Below, in pieces: positions 1 through 9,598 of a stretch of 64,000 nucleotides of DNA. This stretch comes from Thalassotalea euphylliae (GTDB lineage Bacteria; Pseudomonadota; Gammaproteobacteria; Enterobacterales; Alteromonadaceae), in NCBI RefSeq assembly GCF_003390375.1, contig NZ_QUOT01000001.1:3472001-3536000 (forward strand). The letters are read 5' to 3'. A model generated the notes under the pieces. The model was not told the DNA's origin. It searched no databases and saw only the letters and a list, made by a program, of their open reading frames with translations. How positions within the stretch are numbered: position 1 is the stretch's first letter; the number at the start of each line of letters is the position of its first letter. A program made the position numbers and the translations under genes.

Positions 1-184
1 ATTTGATGAAGTTAAAGAAAACGACTTCAACCTTAACATACCGCGTTATGTTGATACCTTTGAAGAAGAAGCTGAGATTGATTTAGTGGCTGTTCGGAAT
101 GAACGTGTTCAACTACAGAATGAGCTAAAAACTCTAGAAGCAGAAATGGAAGGCTATTTAAAGGAGTTGGGTTATGGTGCCTAA
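1..184 (+). CDS. hsdM: Type I restriction-modification M subunit HsdM, C-terminal end (partial)
   Basis: Only the last 60 codons are present, read in frame from base 2 to a stop at 182-184. The tail has the family's typical NIPRYVDTFEEE stretch followed by a charged helix. HsdM is the adenine methyltransferase subunit that forms the M2S core with HsdS. The catalytic motifs lie outside the window. The stop overlaps the hsdS start by 11 bases, the usual translational coupling of M and S subunits. Confidence 0.9.
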   Translation, partial: FDEVKENDFNLNIPRYVDTFEEEAEIDLVAVRNERVQLQNELKTLEAEMEGYLKELGYGA

Positions 185-1385
185 TGGTTGGAAACTTGGA
201 GTAATAAGCGAACTTGCTGATACTGTTATGGGTTACGCTTTTAAGAGTGCAGACTTTACTAAAACAGGTATTCCGCTATTAAGAATGGGTAACCTTTACC
301 AGAACACATTGAGTTTTGAGCGTAGTCCTATTTATTTACCTGAATCATTTAAAAACGAATATGAAAGATTTCTCGTTAAACCAAACGACTTGGTAATGTC
401 CATGACAGGGACTATGGGTAAAAGGGATTATGGTTTTACCGTTGAAATTCCTGAAGGTGCCCCTTGCTCTCTGTTAAACCAGCGAGTAATTAAATTTGTA
501 CCAAAGCATGAATCTAGCTCTGGTTTTTTGCTGAACTTATTGCGAAGTGAAATAGTGTTATCGCGTTTATATGCAATTCCCGGAGGAACTAAGCAAGCTA
601 ACTTGTCTGCTAAACAAATACAAGAGCTGCCTGCTCCTATTCCGCCACTTCAAGAACAACACAAAATAGCTAAAATCCTATCCACTTGGGATAAAGCGAT
701 AAGCACCACAGAGTGCCTAATCGACAACAGTAAGCAGCAGAAAAAAGCGCTGATGCAACAACTGCTGACAGGCAAAAAGCGTTTGCTTGATGATTCAGGT
801 AAACCATTTGAGAGTGATTGGGAAGATACCTTATTATCTGATTGGCTTGTCGAGTTTAAAGAAAAATCCATAAAACAAGATCAGCATCGTGTCTACACCT
901 CTTCTAGAGCGGGTTTAGTACCACAAGACGAGTATTTCGGAAACTCTAGGATAGCGGATAGAAATAATATCGGTTTTCATGTGCTTCCTCCTGAGCATAT
1001 TACTTATCGCTCTCGAAGTGATGACGGTTTTTTCACTTTCAATCTCTTTAAAAGTAATGAAAATGGGATTATCAGTCATTACTACCCTGTTTTTTCTACC
1101 AAAGGAAATAATTCATTTTTCATCGCACTATTTGAGCAGTTCCGAGGTGTTTTTGGGAAGCATAGTGTTGGTACATCACAGAAGGTTCTGTCTTTAAACG
1201 CTTTAAGAGGAATTAAATTAAAGATTCCAGCAAAAGAAGAGCAACGAAAAATAGCTACTGTATTAAACTCTGCTGAGAAAGAAATACAGATTTTAGAACA
1301 ACAACTTGCTGACTTAAAACAAGAGAAAAAAGCTTTGATGCAGCAATTGTTAACGGGCAAGCGCAGAGTAAAAGTTAATAATTAA
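174..1385 (+). CDS. hsdS: Type I restriction-modification specificity subunit HsdS
   Basis: HsdS sets the DNA target for methylation and cleavage by the HsdM/HsdR complex. The 403 residues hold two target-recognition domains, roughly 1-150 and 215-345. Each is followed by a conserved helical spacer: PPLQEQHKIAKIL near 157 and KEEQRKIATVLN near 354. Both spacers end in nearly the same motif, KKALMQQLLTGK, near 190 and 385. This internal repeat is the normal pseudo-symmetric layout of HsdS and is also a place where recognition domains can be swapped by recombination. The start is supported by AAGGAG at 161-166, seven bases upstream of the ATG, and overlaps the end of hsdM. The family assignment is secure. 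The target sequence cannot be read from the protein. Confidence 0.93.
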   Translation: MVPNGWKLGVISELADTVMGYAFKSADFTKTGIPLLRMGNLYQNTLSFERSPIYLPESFKNEYERFLVKPNDLVMSMTGTMGKRDYGFTVEIPEGAPCSLLNQRVIKFVPKHESSSGFLLNLLRSEIVLSRLYAIPGGTKQANLSAKQIQELPAPIPPLQEQHKIAKILSTWDKAISTTECLIDNSKQQKKALMQQLLTGKKRLLDDSGKPFESDWEDTLLSDWLVEFKEKSIKQDQHRVYTSSRAGLVPQDEYFGNSRIADRNNIGFHVLPPEHITYRSRSDDGFFTFNLFKSNENGIISHYYPVFSTKGNNSFFIALFEQFRGVFGKHSVGTSQKVLSLNALRGIKLKIPAKEEQRKIATVLNSAEKEIQILEQQLADLKQEKKALMQQLLTGKRRVKVNN

Positions 1386-1394
1386 GGAGGATTT

Positions 1395-3179
1395 ATGAGC
1401 CTAAAATTTACAGGAACATTTCAGGAACTTCAAAGTAAGCTTGCTTCGCTTAGCGGTCAGTGGGATGACTCACAGTCAAACAAAAAAGTTCTCCGTTTAG
1501 GCACTGGCATATTAAATTGGTTTGAGTCTACGGGCACGATTCAATTTCAAGGCAGAGGTACTGATAAAGAAAAATTGGTGAGTCAAGTTCCTCATTTGAT
1601 TTACCCAGAGCAATTTGAGCAGAAAGAAGTTGTTGTCGCGCAAAATACGGATAGTTCATTAACTCAGGATATACCTGATAGCGACCTCACAATCGAACGA
1701 AAATACCTTAACTCAAAGATCAATGATAGCGAGTTAATTATTGGAATCGTTAGCGCTGTTGGAACAGAATCGAAGCGAGTCATCGATCCTTTGAAAGATA
1801 GATTACAAGGCTTTGGCTACAGCGTTGAAGAAATTAGGGTTTCAGGAATATTACCTGCATTCTCTAATGAAAGTGCTCATGAATATGAGCGTATAAAGCA
1901 TTATATGGCTTCAGGTGATCAATTACGCAAAGAAACCGAAAATAATGCTATTTTGGCTGCGGGAGTAACTAAACAAGTTTCTACACAGCGTGACAGTCAA
2001 CTAACCAAAAAAGCTTATATTGTTAACTCTTTAAAGCACCCTAGCGAAGTAGATTTACTAAGAAAAGTATATGGTGACGGTTTTTATTTAATAGGTATTC
2101 ACGCTGATGAAAAAAGACGACACAAATACCTAACTGCCGATAAAGGCTGCACTCAAGAACAGGCAAGTGAATTAATAAAAATAGACGAAGATGAAAGCTT
2201 TAGTTATGGTCAAAAAACCAGAGATACTTACCACCTATCTGATTTTTTCTTAAACTTAGGCAAAAATGATGACCATGTTAAAAATCGACTTCAGCGGTTT
2301 TTGGAACTCATTTTTTCACACCCATATAAAAACCCAACATTTGATGAGTTTGCGATGTTTATGGCGTTTAACAGTTCAGTGCGCTCTGGCGACCTGTCTC
2401 GTCAAGTAGGGGCTGTTATTAGCCAAAATAATCAAATTATAGCAACAGGCGCAAATGATGTTCCTCGTTCAGGCGGAGGGTTATATTGGGCTGAGGCAGA
2501 TCCTGAAACAGGAGAAGTAAACGATCACCCCGATGGAAAAGATTACACTAGAGATGGTGACTCGAATAAACAAGCTCAAGCTGAAATTGTAGAAGAAATA
2601 GCTAAAAAACTACTTGATGGTGGAGTGGTAGAAGCCGATAAAGAAATTGATTTAACGCAGGTTTTAAAAGGTAGTAAGATTTCCGATTTAACTGAATTTG
2701 GCCGTGTTGTTCACGCTGAGATGGATGCTTTATTATCATGTAGTCGAGCAGGCATACCTACAATTGGTACAACCCTTTATTGTACAACCTTTCCATGTCA
2801 CAACTGTGCAAAGCATATCATTGCAGGCGGGATGAAAAGAGTTGTTTATGTCGAGCCATATCCGAAAAGTCGCGCACTTGACTTTCATTCAGAATCAATT
2901 CAATTGAGGTCTGAATTTGATACATCTCAACAAGATAATAATTTGATTGCGTTTGAACCATTTATTGGTGTAGGCCCAAGAAGGTTCTTGGATCTATTCT
3001 CTATGAGTTTAGGAGCAGGTTCAAAGTTAAAAAGAAAAGATAAGCAAGGTTCGACCCTTGAGTGGGATAAATCTCAGGCACCGATTAGAACACCTTTGGT
3101 TCCAAAATCATACATTGAGATTGAAAAGTCTGCTGCTGAAATGTGGGATGAAAATTCACAACCAGCAACTCCTTTTTAA
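1395..3179 (+). CDS. Predicted anti-phage dCTP/dCMP deaminase with N-terminal P-loop-like domain
   Basis: A 594-residue protein lying between hsdS and hsdR. The C-terminal third is a zinc-dependent deoxycytidylate deaminase domain: H440-A-E442 supplies the first ligand and catalytic glutamate, and PCHNC (467-471) the two cysteine ligands. Ahead of it is a nucleoside-kinase-like region that starts at about 112 with ELIIGIVSAVGTES, a degenerate Walker A. The first 75 residues form a small domain I do not recognise. Known: defence deaminases of this two-domain layout deplete dCTP during phage infection. Inferred: the same role here, from architecture and the restriction-operon context. A housekeeping dCMP deaminase would be only about 150-180 residues. 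The SD sequence AAGGAGGA lies ideally before the ATG. The gene begins 9 bases after hsdS, so it is almost certainly in the hsd operon. Confidence 0.82.
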   Translation: MSLKFTGTFQELQSKLASLSGQWDDSQSNKKVLRLGTGILNWFESTGTIQFQGRGTDKEKLVSQVPHLIYPEQFEQKEVVVAQNTDSSLTQDIPDSDLTIERKYLNSKINDSELIIGIVSAVGTESKRVIDPLKDRLQGFGYSVEEIRVSGILPAFSNESAHEYERIKHYMASGDQLRKETENNAILAAGVTKQVSTQRDSQLTKKAYIVNSLKHPSEVDLLRKVYGDGFYLIGIHADEKRRHKYLTADKGCTQEQASELIKIDEDESFSYGQKTRDTYHLSDFFLNLGKNDDHVKNRLQRFLELIFSHPYKNPTFDEFAMFMAFNSSVRSGDLSRQVGAVISQNNQIIATGANDVPRSGGGLYWAEADPETGEVNDHPDGKDYTRDGDSNKQAQAEIVEEIAKKLLDGGVVEADKEIDLTQVLKGSKISDLTEFGRVVHAEMDALLSCSRAGIPTIGTTLYCTTFPCHNCAKHIIAGGMKRVVYVEPYPKSRALDFHSESIQLRSEFDTSQQDNNLIAFEPFIGVGPRRFLDLFSMSLGAGSKLKRKDKQGSTLEWDKSQAPIRTPLVPKSYIEIEKSAAEMWDENSQPATPF

Positions 3180-3200
3180 TTATTCAGGAGTGCATGACAA

Positions 3201-6200
3201 ATGACTAATGAAATCGCAAATTTTAAAGAAGAATTCAGCTCTAAAATTCCCGCGCTGACCTTGCTTAGTAAACTTGGTTACTCGTTTATACCACCTAGTA
3301 GCTGTGAAGAAGTTAGAGGCAATTCTGTAACGGGAAAATCAACAAGCCAAGTGATGTTGTTGCCCGTTATGCGTGAGTTTTTGAGCAAACAAACGTTCCC
3401 GTTTGCAGGTAAAGACCATAAGCTATCAGATGCTGCAATCGATAAAATAATGCATGACCTCAGCCCTGCTATGAACGAGGGCTTAAAAGGTGCGAATGAA
3501 AAGCTCTACAATGCCATGATGTATGGCGTTGGGGTTACTGAGTTTGTTGATGGTAAGAAGGCATCACCAACCATTCAGCTTATCGATTGGCAAACACCTT
3601 CAAATAACTTTTTCCATTTTACTGAAGAAATGGTGGTGCAAAACAGTGAAGGCACAGGAAACCGTATTCCCGATATTGTTTGTTTTGTTAATGGCTTGCC
3701 TTGGGTGGTGATTGAAGCAAAGCGTCCTGACTCTTCAACTGAAGGAAAATCAACATTAAGCGAAGCGGTCTCGCAACAAATCCGAAATCAAGGCCAAAAA
3801 GAAATCCCACACCTGTTTGCTTACAGCCAATTACTGCTCGCAGTGAATGGACATGAGGGCTTGTACGCCACCTGTGGCACGCCTGAAAAATTTTGGGCGA
3901 AATGGAAAGAAGAAGAAATCATTGAAGCCGAGTTTATTCGGTTAAAAAATGCAGGTTTAAGCACCGAGCAATTGGATGCTATTTTCAACCACCGCCCAGC
4001 CGCAGCCAAAGACGAGTATTTAACTTTATTGGCAGGAGGCGACCTTGCGGTGACAGATCAAGACAGGCTAATTGTTAGTTTACTGAGACCAGACCGCCTT
4101 CTTGAAATGGCCCGTTTATACACTTTGTTTGACCAAAAAGCTGGCAAAATAGTGGCGCGTTATCAGCAGGTGTTTGGCATTAAAGCACTGATAGAGCGTA
4201 TTACTAGCTTTGATGAAACGGGCGAACGCCCAGGTGCACGCAACGGTGGTGTAATTTGGCATACCACAGGAAGTGGCAAGTCATTTACTATGGTGTTTTT
4301 ATCAAAAGCACTTATTTGGTTACGAGAACTTTCACAATGTCGCGTGATTATTGTAACTGACCGAGTTGACCTTGAAGATCAGTTAAGCCGCACTTTTGCC
4401 TCAGGTGGTGTACTCACCGAGCGCGATAAAAAAGATGCTATGGCAACATCGGGCAAACGTCTTGCAGAGCAAATTGGTAAAGGTAATGAGCGAGTTATCT
4501 TCTCAATTATTAACAAGTTTGGTTCAGCAATTAAATATGATGAATGCTATAACGATAGTCCGAATATTTTGGTTTTGGTTGATGAAGGCCACCGTAGCCA
4601 GAACGGTGAGAACAACATTCGAATGTTGCAAACTTTACCTAAAGCTGCGTTTATTGCTTTCACTGGTACGCCGTTGCTTAAAGACGATAAAACTGAAAAC
4701 AAATTCGGCTCGATTATTCACTCTTATACTATGCAGCAAGCGGTTGAAGATAAAACGGTAACACCGCTGCTTTATGAAGAGCGTATTGCTGATCTTAATG
4801 TGAATGACAAAGCTATTGATGCCTGGTTTGACCGAATTACAGAAAAGCTCACGGAAAAACAAAGAACTGATTTAAAGAAGAAGTTTTCTCAGAAAGGTCA
4901 GATCTATCAAACAGAAGGCCGAATTGAGCTAATTGCACACGATATTTCTGATCATTTCCAAAACTTTAAGCAACAAGGTTTAAAAGGCCAACTAGCATGT
5001 GATTCTAAAGCCTCTGCAATTCGCTATAAGGAGCTTTTGGATAAAATAGGTAAAGTTACATCAGTTGTTGCAATGTCTCCTCCTGATACGCGTGAAGGGC
5101 ACGAGGCGGTTGATCAAGAAAGTAAAGATATTGTTCAAAACTGGTGGAAGAACAATGTTGCCGAAATGTATGGGCAGGACGAGAAAGAATATACTAAAGC
5201 AATAATCAAAGACTATGGCCGTGATGATGGCCCTGACATCATGATTGTTGTAGATAAGCTTCTTACTGGGTTTGATGAGCCTAAAAATACCGTACTTTAT
5301 ATCGACAAGCCGTTAAAAGAGCATAACTTGATTCAAGCTATTGCTCGCGTAAACCGCTTACACAGTAAGAAGCAATTCGGCTACTTAATTGATTATCGTG
5401 GAATTTTGAAAGAGCTTGATATGACGATTGAGAAGTATCAAGAACTTGCTGAGCGTAATCAAAATGGCTTTGATGTTGATGATCTTAAAGGTTTGTATAA
5501 CCGAATGGATACCGAATATAAAAAGCTACCAGGTTTGTACAACGATCTGTGGGCTATTTTTGATGGTGTTGCTAACAAAAAAGATCATGCCGCATTACGT
5601 CAAGCACTTGCACCTAAGATTGAGGATGTTCAAGGTCAGCTTTTAGATAAAAACCTTAAAAAGCGCGATGAGTTTTATGCTGCGTTAACGGCCTTTTCTA
5701 ATTGTATGAAAGTAGCTTTACAGTCAGCGACTTTCTTCGATGATAAAAGTTTTGATAATAAGCGCGACCACTACAAAGAAACGCTTAAAATGTTCGTTAA
5801 CTTGCGTAAGCAAGTACGTGAAGATGCTAATGAAACCGTAGACTATGACGAATATGCTGAAGACGTGCGTCAGTTGTTAGACAAGCATATTGCAGGCATT
5901 GAAGTAAAAGAGCCTGATGGTGCATACCTAGTTGGCAATTTAGGCAAAGATGTGAAACCTGAAGATCTAACTGACGACGAAGCTCGAAACCAAACGGATA
6001 AGATCACGGGCCGTATCACTAAAATGATCGAGCAAGATTTGGCTGATGATCCTTATGCGCAAGAATATTTCTCAAACTTACTCAAAAAAGCGATAGATGA
6101 AACCAAGGCCATGTTCGATGCGCCAGTGAAGCAATACATGCTATTTGCCGACTTTGAGCAAGAGGTTAAAGAGCGCAAAGTAGAAGGTATGCCGAGTGAG

Positions 6201-6509
6201 TTTACTGATACTGACGGCAAGCTAAACAAACATGCCCAAGCATATTTTGGATTATTTAAACAATTATTCGAAAAAGACGCTCACACAGGCAGTGATATTG
6301 ATGAAGATAAACTTGTGAAATATGCCTTCGACATTGACGAAGTAGTTAAGACCGCAGTAGCAGAGTTTTCAATTAACCCAAGTGAAATTGAAAACGCTAT
6401 TAGCGTAAAACTACTACCTATGCTATTCGCTGACTTCGGTATTGAGAATGCTCAAAAGCTTATTGAAGAGGTACTGAAGATCACGCGATTAGGGCTTTCT
6501 CGTCAATGA
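3201..6509 (+). CDS. hsdR: Type I restriction enzyme R subunit HsdR
   Basis: The 1102-residue motor and nuclease subunit of the type I complex. An N-terminal PD-(D/E)xK nuclease is seen at about 158-175, with PDIV followed by VVIEAKRP. A superfamily 2 helicase follows, with Walker A HTTGSGKS near 355, the DEGH box near 460 and the motif FTGTPL near 490. The later helicase motifs are TGFDEP and QAIARVNR near 690-720, and after them comes a long helical C-terminus that binds the methylase core. The length is usual for the family and no frameshift is seen, so the system should be able to cleave. The start is preceded by CAGGAG about 11 bases upstream. A competing ATG at 3193 opens only a four-codon frame. 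It lies 21 bases downstream of the deaminase gene. Confidence 0.95.
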   Translation: MTNEIANFKEEFSSKIPALTLLSKLGYSFIPPSSCEEVRGNSVTGKSTSQVMLLPVMREFLSKQTFPFAGKDHKLSDAAIDKIMHDLSPAMNEGLKGANEKLYNAMMYGVGVTEFVDGKKASPTIQLIDWQTPSNNFFHFTEEMVVQNSEGTGNRIPDIVCFVNGLPWVVIEAKRPDSSTEGKSTLSEAVSQQIRNQGQKEIPHLFAYSQLLLAVNGHEGLYATCGTPEKFWAKWKEEEIIEAEFIRLKNAGLSTEQLDAIFNHRPAAAKDEYLTLLAGGDLAVTDQDRLIVSLLRPDRLLEMARLYTLFDQKAGKIVARYQQVFGIKALIERITSFDETGERPGARNGGVIWHTTGSGKSFTMVFLSKALIWLRELSQCRVIIVTDRVDLEDQLSRTFASGGVLTERDKKDAMATSGKRLAEQIGKGNERVIFSIINKFGSAIKYDECYNDSPNILVLVDEGHRSQNGENNIRMLQTLPKAAFIAFTGTPLLKDDKTENKFGSIIHSYTMQQAVEDKTVTPLLYEERIADLNVNDKAIDAWFDRITEKLTEKQRTDLKKKFSQKGQIYQTEGRIELIAHDISDHFQNFKQQGLKGQLACDSKASAIRYKELLDKIGKVTSVVAMSPPDTREGHEAVDQESKDIVQNWWKNNVAEMYGQDEKEYTKAIIKDYGRDDGPDIMIVVDKLLTGFDEPKNTVLYIDKPLKEHNLIQAIARVNRLHSKKQFGYLIDYRGILKELDMTIEKYQELAERNQNGFDVDDLKGLYNRMDTEYKKLPGLYNDLWAIFDGVANKKDHAALRQALAPKIEDVQGQLLDKNLKKRDEFYAALTAFSNCMKVALQSATFFDDKSFDNKRDHYKETLKMFVNLRKQVREDANETVDYDEYAEDVRQLLDKHIAGIEVKEPDGAYLVGNLGKDVKPEDLTDDEARNQTDKITGRITKMIEQDLADDPYAQEYFSNLLKKAIDETKAMFDAPVKQYMLFADFEQEVKERKVEGMPSEFTDTDGKLNKHAQAYFGLFKQLFEKDAHTGSDIDEDKLVKYAFDIDEVVKTAVAEFSINPSEIENAISVKLLPMLFADFGIENAQKLIEEVLKITRLGLSRQ

Positions 6510-6529
6510 TAGTGAAATTGTTGTTTTAA

Positions 6530-7312
6530 ATGAGTGAAATAAACAAAACTACGCAAGAGCAAGGCGTATTTATGTACGGTGATGAGGTTATTAACTATGA
6601 CATCATTCGCCGTACCTTTGAAAGAAATGATGCCAAGTCAAAGGCAAGAAAAGTCATCATCAAAGTGCACCCTGACCAACGTGTAGTTGCAACTGTACCG
6701 CATGACGCGACACCGGAATCTATTCGAGAGGCAATGCTAAAGCGTGCTCGATGGATCTGGGAAAGCATTAGTGAGTTTTCAGCTCAACATGAGTATGTAA
6801 TGCCACGGCAATACATTAGCGGTGAAACCCAGTTTTATCTTGGTAGACGCTATGTTTTAAAGGTGATTGTTGACGGTGAACAAGTACCAAATGTGAAGCT
6901 TCATCGAGGAAAATTAACCGTCACCCTCAAAAAAGATAGTGATGATCGGGTGGTTAAAATTAAAGCACTTTTGAATAAGTGGTACACCCGTCGGGCCGAC
7001 GCTATTTATCATGAGAGGTTACAAGCAATGTTACCCAAAGCGTCATGGGTAACTGGCTTGCCGCGCTTTCGAATAATGACGATGAAAAAACAATGGGGAA
7101 GCTGCTCAACAAAAGGCAACTTGATGCTAAACCCCCACCTTGTTAAAGCCCCAAAAGAATGCATTGATTACGTAATTTTGCACGAGCTTTGCCACATCGC
7201 TGAACATAATCACAGCGACAAGTTCTGGCGCTTGCTAACGCAAGTGATGCCTAATTGGAAGGAAGTAAAAGCTAAGTTAGATGACATGGCAGAACTTTAT
7301 TTGAATGAATGA
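6530..7312 (+). CDS. YgjP/DUF45-type zinc metallopeptidase of the restriction operon
   Basis: A 260-residue protein with the zinc motif HELCH at 218-222 and a third histidine in the following EHNHSDKFW, the pattern of the YgjP-like/SprT-like metallopeptidase group. Members are often encoded directly after hsdR, but I know of no proven substrate. A role in turning over stalled protein-DNA complexes or in regulating the nuclease is speculation. The first ATG (6530) has no convincing ribosome binding site. The in-frame ATG at 6572 (Met15) has AAGG seven bases upstream and is a credible alternative start. It lies 20 bases after hsdR and is probably cotranscribed. The gene converges on the helicase gene on the other strand across a 111-base gap in which I see no clear terminator. 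Confidence 0.85.
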   Translation: MSEINKTTQEQGVFMYGDEVINYDIIRRTFERNDAKSKARKVIIKVHPDQRVVATVPHDATPESIREAMLKRARWIWESISEFSAQHEYVMPRQYISGETQFYLGRRYVLKVIVDGEQVPNVKLHRGKLTVTLKKDSDDRVVKIKALLNKWYTRRADAIYHERLQAMLPKASWVTGLPRFRIMTMKKQWGSCSTKGNLMLNPHLVKAPKECIDYVILHELCHIAEHNHSDKFWRLLTQVMPNWKEVKAKLDDMAELYLNE

Positions 7313-7423
7313 CAAGATAAGGAATTAATATGAATAATCATCCTTAGAAAGAAGAGTAAAGGCGCTAGGAATTCTTAAGTTAAATGTAAAAACATTGGAA
7401 TGTATGCTGTTGCTAAATTGTGA

Positions 7424-9598
7424 CTAAACCTGAAAAGGTGATTTTAATAATTCAAATCTATTTGGTTTTTTTACCGCATTAATTGCGACTTTCAGTTTAC
7501 CTGCAACTAAAGTAAGTTTTCTTGAGCGAGTGATTGCAGTATAAAACATACTTCTATCTAAAAGTTTACTGCTTTCGATTGCGCAAACAACTGTTGTGTC
7601 GTACTCAGAACCTTGGGATTTGTGTGTTGATATTGCGTAGGCTAACTGTAGGCCAAGCTCCCATGCGGTTGATTTAGTAATTGATATTTCTTTGCCATCA
7701 AACACAATATTGCAGCATATTTCCCCGTGTTCTTCTGAGTAGTAAACCGAGCTAACAATACCTGTATTTCCGTTGTAAAGGTTTATGTCATACAAGTTCT
7801 GATTAACAATTACCCAATCATTTTTCATGATCTTTAACTTGCCTAGAGACATGAAAACTTCTTGATTAGTTTGAATATTGCTTTGTATGAAATTATTGAT
7901 AAGTCTAGCGGAGTCTTTACGGGACTCAGTAACATGTGCAGTTACAACTTGAGCATTAGGCATCAGTTGCTTTACTTGCAACAATCTATTGAATAGCTGA
8001 GTTTGGTCGTCACAAGGCAACAGGTAGACACCTTCAGTTTCACCTCTCCATTCTTCAAGCTTATGTAAGTTGCCAGATCTAACCCCCATTGATACTTTGT
8101 GAAGCATTCCCGTGGCCTTTGTTCTGTGTACTTCCCTGAGTTTGATAATCTTTATTTTATCATTATCACTGTTAACTAAGCGGTGAAAGAAAAGTCCAAC
8201 TCCTACGGGGGATAATTGTGCTCTGTCTCCCACCAGTAGCAAGGAGTAGTCGATATCTTTTAATGACTTTATTAGTCTGTAAATCAGCAGTATATCTACC
8301 ATTGAAGCTTCATCAATTATAATCCTGACTTTTTCATTTTGAGCTAACTTTTTTCTTTTTACTTTTTCAATAAAGCTATGTATGGTAAATGCTTCTGCAC
8401 CTTCACCAATAGATTGTTTTGCTCGTTCCTTAGCTTTTCCTGCAAGAGCAAGAACATAGCTCGTTTCGGGTTTCGAAACGGAAACTACACCTTCCAAAAT
8501 GGTAGTTTTTCCGGTGCCGCCATAGCCATCGATTATTACTAACCTGTTAGTAACAGCCCCTTTAATAGCTTCCAATTGTGCGTTTGTTAAATAGAACCCA
8601 TCTCTTGTGTAAATTTCTTCTTTGAACACATCGATTGAAGAATTTACATCAATAAAAATGTCTTCTTGTGAAGGATGTTCAAGTAATGAGCGTATTTCCT
8701 TTTCGACTTCATATTCGATATAGCCAATCGAAGAAAGTTGGTAGTATTTGATCCCCTTATAAGTAACATGACAAATTGCTTTTTTCTTGAGTGCAGCCTT
8801 TAAAGCATTTATCGCTGTATCATAAGACCCAAGCTCTTTTTCCAAATAGGCTACAATGTCTTCTCTTCTGCAAGCGGTATGAGCCATACCTAATTGTTCA
8901 TAGAGACAGTATTCAACTAGACCAATTAGCCGCTTTGGATCGTCTTGTTCTATTCCTAGTTTTGCTGCCGTTCTTTCAATGCTGTGCCAAATATTGGGAG
9001 CGATATCATAAAAAGCGACTAGAGAATACGGATTGGACTCTAGACGAGATACTGTATTGTAGCCACAGACCTTAAGTAAAGGCTTTGCAACGCTCAATGG
9101 AATACTATTTTCTTTCAAAAATTGAAGTGTTTCGAAGTGGTTTTTCAGGGCTTGCCAATTTCGGCAAAGCAATTTTGCAATGTGTTCGCTAAGCAGGTCA
9201 GTTAAGTGCTGCCATTTATTGTTATTGAGCAGTGTAATTAATGCTTCAGCACCAATTCCATGCTCGCCTAGTAGCTTGTCTATTTTAGCTTTACCCAGAC
9301 CAAAGCCCCTGAACCTATGGTGTTTTAGAAGATGCCATCGTAATAGCTCTTTAGTTAAAACAGATTTGATTTCGATAGGGTGACATTCTGTTAAGTCGAT
9401 ATAGTTATTGTATTCATCGCTATTTACTTTCTGACCTGTTATTTCCCATACTTCCCCCGTAGCAGGTGAGCGTGTCGCAATTTGATACGGAACCTTACAA
9501 ACTAGAGTTTTTCCGCCTTGAATAGGTTTTCCTGAAAATATATATCCACCGTAAGAGCCTAAACTTACAGAGGTGACTCTAATCTTATGGTTCAGCAT
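7424..9598 (-). CDS. RecD-like superfamily 1 DNA helicase, last gene of the gmt operon
   Basis: The product carries a complete SF1B helicase core: Walker A GYGGTGKT near residue 357, Walker B IIDEASMVD, motif III GDRAQLSPVG, motif V HKSQGSEYD and motif VI YTAITRSR near the end. The N-terminal third resembles the helix-hairpin-helix region of RecD2 proteins, with FRGFGLGKAKIDKLLG at about 90-105. No RecB or RecC partner is nearby, so a RecD2-type 5'-3' helicase fits better than RecD. The frame is open to 9643, but I place the start at the ATG at 9598, because GGAAGG lies 10 bases upstream and the overlap with the preceding gene becomes 14 bases, like its neighbours. Inferred: it acts in processing or excision of the island, or in defence. 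Confidence 0.85.
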   Translation of the reverse strand: MLNHKIRVTSVSLGSYGGYIFSGKPIQGGKTLVCKVPYQIATRSPATGEVWEITGQKVNSDEYNNYIDLTECHPIEIKSVLTKELLRWHLLKHHRFRGFGLGKAKIDKLLGEHGIGAEALITLLNNNKWQHLTDLLSEHIAKLLCRNWQALKNHFETLQFLKENSIPLSVAKPLLKVCGYNTVSRLESNPYSLVAFYDIAPNIWHSIERTAAKLGIEQDDPKRLIGLVEYCLYEQLGMAHTACRREDIVAYLEKELGSYDTAINALKAALKKKAICHVTYKGIKYYQLSSIGYIEYEVEKEIRSLLEHPSQEDIFIDVNSSIDVFKEEIYTRDGFYLTNAQLEAIKGAVTNRLVIIDGYGGTGKTTILEGVVSVSKPETSYVLALAGKAKERAKQSIGEGAEAFTIHSFIEKVKRKKLAQNEKVRIIIDEASMVDILLIYRLIKSLKDIDYSLLLVGDRAQLSPVGVGLFFHRLVNSDNDKIKIIKLREVHRTKATGMLHKVSMGVRSGNLHKLEEWRGETEGVYLLPCDDQTQLFNRLLQVKQLMPNAQVVTAHVTESRKDSARLINNFIQSNIQTNQEVFMSLGKLKIMKNDWVIVNQNLYDINLYNGNTGIVSSVYYSEEHGEICCNIVFDGKEISITKSTAWELGLQLAYAISTHKSQGSEYDTTVVCAIESSKLLDRSMFYTAITRSRKLTLVAGKLKVAINAVKKPNRFELLKSPFQV

